Origin: an uncultured Lachnospiraceae bacterium | GTDB taxonomy: Bacteria; Bacillota; Clostridia; Lachnospirales; Lachnospiraceae | DNA length: 34,967 nt | Reading direction: 5' to 3' | Assembly: GCA_910587715.1 (NCBI GenBank) | Contig: CAJUMV010000040.1 | Coordinates: forward strand, 1-34,967 | Shown here: positions 31,269 through 34,967 of the stretch, piece after piece | Numbering within the stretch: the first letter of the stretch is position 1 | Layout: each line of letters starts with the position of its first letter | The notes under the pieces: model-generated | Told to the model about the DNA's origin: nothing | The model's input: only the letters and a program-made list of their open reading frames with translations | The model's database searches: none | Translations under genes and position numbers: made by a program

Positions 31269-31574
31269 TCACTTTTCATCTTTAAAAATAATTTCGCCCT
31301 CATATACCAGACCCAGCTTCTCCTTTGCCACTTCCTCAACGAATTTTTTAGTCTGTGTATACTTTCCATACTCTTCAATTTCCGCGGAGCGTGCTTCTTC
31401 CGCTTCGATTTCCTGAAGCAGCGCCTCTTCCTTGTCCCTGTAAAACTGGCGCTTCTCCCGCAGCTCCACACTTTTAAAGGTAACCACGAGCATCATCATC
31501 AACACTACAGTGGTAACTAAAAGCATGGCCAGCCTGTTCTGACGTCTTTTACGATATGCTGCTTTTCTTGCCAT
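31269..31574 (-). CDS. divIC: Septum formation initiator, DivIC/FtsL-like
   Basis: 101-residue bitopic membrane protein of the cell division complex. It has a basic cytoplasmic N-terminus (ARKAAYRKRRQNR), one membrane helix (about 16-34) and an extracellular coiled coil (about 38-80, with repeated Glu/Ala-rich heptads). The conserved EEVAKEKLGLVYEGEIIF motif is at the end. This is the DivIC/FtsB architecture that links FtsL and the divisome synthases. It sits in the same place as in Bacillus, between yabQ and spoIIE. Confidence 0.9.
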   Translation of the reverse strand: MARKAAYRKRRQNRLAMLLVTTVVLMMMLVVTFKSVELREKRQFYRDKEEALLQEIEAEEARSAEIEEYGKYTQTKKFVEEVAKEKLGLVYEGEIIFKDEK

Positions 31575-31602
31575 GCCCTAAACATTTCCTCTCTCCGCCC
31601 CA

Positions 31603-32091
31603 TTAGCGTTTACATAAAACCATTCTAATGGTTTTTATGAAAACCGTCAACCGTTTTTTAATAAAATTTTTACACTTTTTCAATTCATTTCCCGTATACA
31701 GAACAAACGTTTTCCCCGCATAAATAAGGCGTTTCACGGGTTTTAGCAGTATTTGTAGTACGCGAAAAACAAACCACATCATCTTGTGTAGGCACGTTGA
31801 CATAACATTTACAAGCGTATCCCGGACAATCATTTTATATAGAAACATACCAATGGCGGCGCCCAGCACGGCAAACCAGCGCAGCGTACCGTTATTTTCC
31901 CTGTAAAGCATATAAAATACGCCAATCCCGCAGATAAGCCAGAAAAGCAGGTCCTCCACGGACATCAATACCGTCCCGTGTCTAAAAAGTCTGCGAAGCA
32001 CTCGAATCCAATCATATACAAAGGTAATAACCAACCCCATAAGGACAGAATGCGTAAAAAAAGTAAGCTCCTGCACGATCTCACGGCTCAT
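31603..32091 (-). CDS. yabQ: Spore cortex biosynthesis protein YabQ
   Basis: 162-residue membrane protein with about four helices. The N-terminal segment TFFTHSVLMGLVITFVYDWIR and VEDLLFWLICGIGVFYML are typical of YabQ. The C-terminus is basic (KKCKNFIKKRL). In Bacillus YabQ is needed for spore cortex formation and localises to the forespore membrane. It is 22 bases after yabP and 28 before divIC, so the three are probably transcribed together. Confidence 0.92.
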   Translation of the reverse strand: MSREIVQELTFFTHSVLMGLVITFVYDWIRVLRRLFRHGTVLMSVEDLLFWLICGIGVFYMLYRENNGTLRWFAVLGAAIGMFLYKMIVRDTLVNVMSTCLHKMMWFVFRVLQILLKPVKRLIYAGKTFVLYTGNELKKCKNFIKKRLTVFIKTIRMVLCKR

Positions 32092-32113
32092 ATTTTACCC
32101 ATCTCCCGATTCG

Positions 32114-32404
32114 TCACTTAAACAATCTTGCCAATAAGGATTCGCCCTTCGCTCCATATCCCGCATTTTCCGAGTAGGTAAAGCTGTCAATCCGCCCGTC
32201 AATATCCACCTCACCCTTATCCAGCGATAGTCTGCTGACATGCAGTTCGCCGCCGCGTATCATCAACATGCCCTGTTCTGTCTCCAGTAAAATCTCATTT
32301 ACATCAAAGGAAAGCACATCGTTTACGCCGGTCAGGGCACATATTTTTCTGCCCGTAAGCATCAGCTTATGCGGTCTTTTGCCGCTATTATTCAGATCTT
32401 CCAT
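32114..32404 (-). CDS. yabP: Sporulation protein YabP
   Basis: 96-residue protein. HKLMLTGRKICALTGVNDVLSFDVNEI is the family signature; the shorter landmark TGVNDVLSFDVNEI is enough to recognise it. ATG 32404 has GGAGG 6 bases upstream; the longer frame to 32446 adds a Cys/Arg-rich extension with no site. It is encoded directly before yabQ, as in Bacillus, where yabP is a sigma-E-controlled partner of yabQ. No signal peptide or membrane helix. The sporulation role is taken from the family. Confidence 0.92.
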   Translation of the reverse strand: MEDLNNSGKRPHKLMLTGRKICALTGVNDVLSFDVNEILLETEQGMLMIRGGELHVSRLSLDKGEVDIDGRIDSFTYSENAGYGAKGESLLARLFK

Positions 32405-32485
32405 ACACGCCCTCCTACAGCGAAATCCTCCCATACCATAATTCAATGTATGCCAGATTCTGAAAAAATATGCCTTCCCCGTTTC

Positions 32486-32728
32486 TCAGGAAAGATAACG
32501 GAACAGCTCTTTTGCCTCCTCCTTGCGCACAGTCTCCTGTACGTCAAGTACCTCCACTTTTACCTCCTTATTGCCAAACTGTATCGTAATCACATCCCCT
32601 GCCTTTACATTGGCAGAAGCCTTTGCCGGCCTGTCATTGATAAGCACCCTGCCCGCATCGCAGGCCTCGTTCGCCACCGTGCGGCGCTTAATCAGTCTTG
32701 ATACCTTTAAATATTTATCTAGTCTCAT
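32486..32728 (-). CDS. rqcP: S4-domain RNA-binding protein RqcP
   Basis: 80-residue protein that is mainly a single S4 domain: MRLDKYLKVSRLIKRRTVAN, then AGRVLINDRPAKASANVKAGD. RqcP (YabO, Hsp15-like) works with RqcH in ribosome quality control, adding alanine tails to peptides on stalled 50S subunits. The start has AGAGAGGGAAATC upstream. It lies between hup and yabP, the classical position of yabO in Firmicutes. The length and fold are normal. Confidence 0.92.
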   Translation of the reverse strand: MRLDKYLKVSRLIKRRTVANEACDAGRVLINDRPAKASANVKAGDVITIQFGNKEVKVEVLDVQETVRKEEAKELFRYLS

Positions 32729-32829
32729 GATTTCCCTCTCTTTTTGTCTGCTTTATTCGCTTTCCGAATCTCCCGCTCATTCCAGCATGGCGGTTTCTTC
32801 ATCCGGCTTCTGACTCTGCTTATACACAG

Positions 32830-32857
32830 AAAAAGCCTGCATGCAGTGCATACAGGC
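32830..32857 (-). terminator. Terminator after hup
   Basis: On the minus strand GCCTGTATGCA, single C, TGCATGCAGGC, then TTTTT. It is 22 bases after the hup stop codon. An 18-bp sequence also found near 17011 lies just beyond it. Confidence 0.85.
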
Positions 32858-32879
32858 CTCGTCTCTCTAAAAAATATGA

Positions 32880-33155
32880 TTATGCGTTGAGCATGTCCTT
32901 TAAAGCCTTACCAGCCTTAAACTTGGGAGCCTTGGAAGCCGCAATCTTCATAACAGCGCCGCTCTGAGGATTTCTGCCCTCTCTTGCTGCTCTCTTGGAA
33001 ACTTCAAAGGTACCAAAACCAACTAACTGCACCTTACCATCCTTCTTCAGCTCGTCAGCAACCACGTCCGTGAATGCCTTTAAAGCCTTCTCTGCATCTT
33101 TCTTAGATAAGCCTGCCTGATCAGCCATTGCTGCAACTAACTCTGTTTTGTTCAT
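32880..33155 (-). CDS. hup: HU-family histone-like DNA-binding protein
   Basis: 91-residue HU protein that bends DNA non-specifically as a homodimer. The signature is GFGTFEVSKRAAREGRNPQ, followed by the basic arm. Proline-containing NPQSG lies at the tip of the arm. The start (MNKTELVAAMA) has GAGGAGG upstream. It has a near-perfect promoter and its own terminator, so it is probably highly expressed and monocistronic. It is located between mazG and rqcP, as in many clostridia. Confidence 0.97.
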   Translation of the reverse strand: MNKTELVAAMADQAGLSKKDAEKALKAFTDVVADELKKDGKVQLVGFGTFEVSKRAAREGRNPQSGAVMKIAASKAPKFKAGKALKDMLNA

Positions 33156-33225
33156 TTGAACTCCTCCTCTTAAAATGAGTTATCGTATTATTTTTTTGGT
33201 TTCTCTTAAAAACCGTCTATACATA

Positions 33226-33254
33226 TTTATATCTGCTTTTACCCGGCATGTCAA
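33226..33254 (-). promoter_or_regulatory. Sigma-A promoter of hup
   Basis: TTGACA (33249-33254), 17-base spacer, TATAAA (33226-33231) on the minus strand. The mazG terminator ends 4 bases upstream of the -35 box. Confidence 0.85.
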
Positions 33255-33257
33255 GAA

Positions 33258-33283
33258 AAAAATGCCTTTTTTACGGCATTTTT
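33258..33283 (-). terminator. Terminator after mazG
   Basis: AAAAATGCC, 8-base loop, GGCATTTTT; on the minus strand followed by TTTC. It lies 70 bases after the mazG stop. Confidence 0.8.
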
Positions 33284-33353
33284 CGGGTTTGTATGCATTT
33301 CGGCTCCGGTGTTCAGTCTATATTTATCAAATTATATCTTATTGTCAGAAAAT

Positions 33354-34058
33354 TTATTCATATTTCTCAATTAAATCATCTATTCTGTCAGCCAATGCCT
33401 GTTCTTGCGGGATTTTCGTGATTCTAGCAACATCGCTGATACGCATAAGCAGCCCGGAAAGAATCGGCTCTAACTCTGCGCTATCCGACTGCGGACTGCA
33501 GCCTTTTAACGCTTCCGCCAGCTCACAGATGGCAGCCGTGTCCTCTTCAAAGGTGCTTCCCTTTTCATAGTGTTTATCAATTTTTTTCAAAATCTTGACT
33601 GCCCTGGTCAAAGACGGAAGCTCCTTCGGAATGTCCCTCAGGGGAGATTCCACCCAATCCTTATCCTTCTTCTCCTCTTTCTTAATCTCTTCCCAATTCA
33701 CAAGCACTTCATCCGGCGTATCCGCATTGCCCGTGCCGAACACATGGGGATGCCGACGCACCATTTTCCGGCTGACCTCGTTTACCACATCCTTCATGGT
33801 AAACAAACCCTCCTCCGACGCAATCTGCGCGTGCATAACGACCTGTAAGAGAACGTCACCCAGCTCCTCAATCATATTTTCAGGATTGCCGGTCTTATTA
33901 TAAATACGGATGGAAGCAAGCAGCTCCGCCGCTTCCTCCATCATGCAGGGTTTTAAACTGTCGTGCGTCTGCACCTTATCCCAAGGGCAGCCGTTCTCGC
34001 TGCGAAGCGCAGCGATGATTGCAAGAAATTCTTCGTAGGTGTATTGTTTTTCTGACAT
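33354..34058 (-). CDS. mazG: Nucleoside triphosphate pyrophosphohydrolase MazG
   Basis: 234-residue NTP pyrophosphatase that hydrolyses (d)NTPs to NMPs and may also lower ppGpp. The CPWDKVQTHDSL motif opens the domain. Metal-binding Glu41, Glu42 and Glu45 (MMEEAAELL) and EELGDVLLQ (Glu65, Asp68) form the active site. Unlike Bacillus YabN there is no N-terminal methylase domain. A second, weaker MazG-like half follows (about 160-234) with fewer conserved acids. It lies at the head of the hup-yabPQ cluster. It starts at ATG 34058 with AAAGGAG upstream. Confidence 0.94.
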   Translation of the reverse strand: MSEKQYTYEEFLAIIAALRSENGCPWDKVQTHDSLKPCMMEEAAELLASIRIYNKTGNPENMIEELGDVLLQVVMHAQIASEEGLFTMKDVVNEVSRKMVRRHPHVFGTGNADTPDEVLVNWEEIKKEEKKDKDWVESPLRDIPKELPSLTRAVKILKKIDKHYEKGSTFEEDTAAICELAEALKGCSPQSDSAELEPILSGLLMRISDVARITKIPQEQALADRIDDLIEKYE

Positions 34059-34072
34059 GTATGCTCCTTTAA

Positions 34073-34330
34073 CTACTCATAATGCTCTCGGCATGAAATG
34101 ACATGAACAATATTTTCCTGTTCAAAATAAACAATTCGATTGGCATCATCAATACGTCGGCTCCAATATCCGCTTAAATTTCCTTTCAATGGCTCAGGCT
34201 TCCCTCTTCCTTCAAAAGGATTTCTTTTTATCTCTTCTATCAACATATTTATTCGTTTTAATGTCTTTTTGTCCTGTGTCTGCCAGTAAAGATAATCATC
34301 CCAGGCTCTATCTTCCCACAGCAGCCGCAT
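34073..34330 (-). CDS. YoeB-family toxin (ribosome-dependent mRNA interferase)
   Basis: 85-residue toxin of the Txe/YoeB family that cleaves mRNA in the ribosomal A site. The sequence aligns without gaps at the key residues known from E. coli YoeB: Glu46, Arg65, His83 and Tyr84, in PEPLKGNLSGYWSRRID, NRIVY and CREHYE. All are intact, so the toxin is likely active. Its ATG overlaps the antitoxin stop as TAATG. It lies 14 bases upstream of mazG on the same strand. Confidence 0.93.
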   Translation of the reverse strand: MRLLWEDRAWDDYLYWQTQDKKTLKRINMLIEEIKRNPFEGRGKPEPLKGNLSGYWSRRIDDANRIVYFEQENIVHVISCREHYE

Positions 34331-34599
34331 TATTCCTTTACCTCCACTAACTCATGCTCCGCAAAATGTGCCCGCCCCTGCGCAACATCCTGAGCAATTC
34401 TTTCTAAATAGCGCATATTGCTTTCAGAATAAAACGGGTCAACGCTGACATCAAAGGGAATCCGTTTTTCACGGCTTACTTTTTTTGCAAAAATGGTAAA
34501 TGCCGTCGTCATCGACATGCCCAGCTCCGCACATGCCTGCTCCATACTCCTTTTTAAATCCGCATCCATACGAAAATTTACATTTACTGCCTGTGCCAT
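34330..34599 (-). CDS. RelB/DinJ-family antitoxin
   Basis: 89-residue antitoxin. The N-terminal ribbon-helix-helix (AQAVNVNFRMDADLKRSMEQ, LGMSMTTAFTIFAKKV) would bind the promoter. The C-terminal half (RYLERIAQDVAQGRAHFAEH) would wrap the toxin. ATG 34599 has AGAGG 8 bases upstream; a GTG three codons earlier is less likely. Antitoxin first, toxin second with a 1-base overlap is the standard order and lets the complex autoregulate. RelB-type antitoxin with YoeB-type toxin is a common mixed pair. Confidence 0.92.
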   Translation of the reverse strand: MAQAVNVNFRMDADLKRSMEQACAELGMSMTTAFTIFAKKVSREKRIPFDVSVDPFYSESNMRYLERIAQDVAQGRAHFAEHELVEVKE

Positions 34600-34628
34600 A
34601 TGCAACACCTCTTTCTACTGTTTTATTT

Positions 34629-34657
34629 ATTATATTCCGATGCAACGCAAAAAGCAA
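34629..34657 (-). promoter_or_regulatory. Promoter of the toxin-antitoxin operon
   Basis: TTGCTT (34652-34657), 17-base spacer, TATAAT (34629-34634) on the minus strand, 30 bases before the antitoxin start. Confidence 0.7.
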
Positions 34658-34717
34658 GCGTTTTCATTACATTATCATTACGTGAAAGAAGAAAATCTAT
34701 TCGTAAGCAGATAAAGT

Positions 34718-34770
34718 AGATAAAATCAAGCGCCCGGCCAAGGGCATATATCCCCTATCGGACGCTATCT
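34718..34770 (-). terminator. Hairpin after the truncated gene, probable terminator
   Basis: AGATA and AGCG pair with CGCT and ATCT across an inner CCG/CGG and GGG/CCC stem (34729-34766). On the minus strand it is followed by TTGATTTTAT. It would end the truncated gene upstream. Confidence 0.5.
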
Positions 34771-34793
34771 GTTCCTAATGTAAATATAAGTAA

Positions 34794-34910
34794 TTACTTA
34801 AATAATGACGAAAACCACTTGCGAATTGGGTGTGCTTCTTGGGTTATTTCAACTGTAGTCGTGGTCAAACTGTTCTCTGGATCGTTCTTCCTAGGGAAAC
34901 GCTGATTAAT
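34794..34910 (-). pseudogene. 3' fragment of an unidentified gene
   Basis: A minus-strand frame with no start codon gives 38 residues ending in a stop at 34794-34796: it begins INQRFPRKNDPENS and ends HPIRKWFSSLFK. An in-frame TGA at 34911-34913 cuts it off upstream. The peptide looks protein-like (Thr run, amphipathic basic end) and is followed by a terminator-like hairpin. I read it as the remaining C-terminus of a gene broken by insertion or deletion near 34890-34913. The family is not recognised. Confidence 0.4.
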
Positions 34911-34967
34911 TCAAGTATTTCCTGATGATGTATGATAAAATGTAAGTATCAAACAAAAGGTGGTACG
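34895..34967 (+). mobile_element. Possible end of an insertion sequence running off the window
   Basis: The broken gene frame stops here and is replaced by sequence with a -10-like TGATAAAAT, then AAAGGTGG at the last bases, pointing out of the window as if a gene began just beyond. GAAACGCTGATTAATTC has the look of a transposon end, but no inverted partner can be seen within the window. This is low-confidence inference. Confidence 0.2.

Noticed and set aside
34787..34800. 14-bp palindrome TAAGTAATTACTTA as an operator
   Set aside because: It overlaps the stop codon of the gene remnant and is AT-rich. No promoter is next to it, so chance is likely.
34954..34967. AGGTGGTACG at the right edge resembles the T-box motif GGTGGNACCGCG
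   Set aside because: The motif breaks after GGTGGTAC, and no stem I or specifier structure is visible upstream. It fits a ribosome binding site better.

Overview
The window looks like the chromosome of a strictly anaerobic, endospore-forming Clostridia, most likely a Lachnospiraceae relative. The evidence is a Firmicutes housekeeping/sporulation cluster in near-Bacillus order (mazG, hup, rqcP, yabP, yabQ, divIC, spoIIE, tilS, hpt, ftsH), a ytvI-like sporulation permease, a PerR-like repressor with rubrerythrin and rubredoxin, and strong AGGAGG-type ribosome binding sites. Nearly everything is on the minus strand. The exceptions are a block at 6.5-8.5 kb (fur/perR, rubrerythrin, rubredoxin, HPr-like gene) and an hsp20 gene at 11.35 kb. 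Gene identities come from reading motifs; no database search was run.

Layout, left to right. 1-3.1 kb: a truncated membrane protein at the edge, an O-antigen ligase/polymerase-type membrane protein and a YtvI/AI-2E permease. 3.2-6.35 kb: an RluA-type pseudouridine synthase and a two-component system whose kinase and regulator genes overlap by 8 bp. 6.5-8.5 kb (+): oxidative-stress genes and an HPr-like protein without the HPr phospho-histidine. 8.5-10.2 kb: an ECF sigma factor, an RsgI-like anti-sigma protein and a secreted His-rich repeat protein. 10.3-11.8 kb: a sugar isomerase-like TIM barrel and Hsp20. 11.9-15.3 kb: a second ECF sigma / anti-sigma pair with a von Willebrand A lipoprotein. 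15.4-17 kb: an AAA/DUF4143-type ATPase preceded by four copies of a 33-bp repeat. 17-18.6 kb: a one-domain alkyltransferase and a transglutaminase-like protein. 18.7-23.2 kb: an ABC transporter operon for a polar amino acid. 23.3-25.5 kb: a GH13 glycosidase. 25.7-34.1 kb: the ftsH-to-mazG housekeeping cluster. 34.1-34.97 kb: a YoeB/RelB toxin-antitoxin pair, the 3' end of a broken gene and what may be the end of an insertion sequence.

The most interesting locus is 18.7-23.25 kb. A consensus promoter with a perfect 8-bp inverted repeat just downstream leads into an unannotated 42-codon ORF that encodes 6 Cys and 7 Met. It is followed by an intrinsic terminator, and only then by the genes for a solute-binding lipoprotein, two permeases, a URO-D-fold protein and the ATPase. 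The URO-D protein carries HxC and a distal Cys, like the zinc site of MtaA/MtbA methyltransferases. The reading offered here is a sulfur-amino-acid-sensing leader peptide and attenuator controlling uptake of a sulfur or methylated compound and its methyl transfer. This is inference, but it can be tested.

Other notable points: recurrent intergenic hairpins with TTC (GAA on the other strand) triloops; a 28-bp duplication of the hpt 3' end upstream of ftsH; an 18-bp sequence repeated just beyond two terminators; a short SpoIIE lacking the membrane domain; and a possible structured RNA downstream of ftsH.
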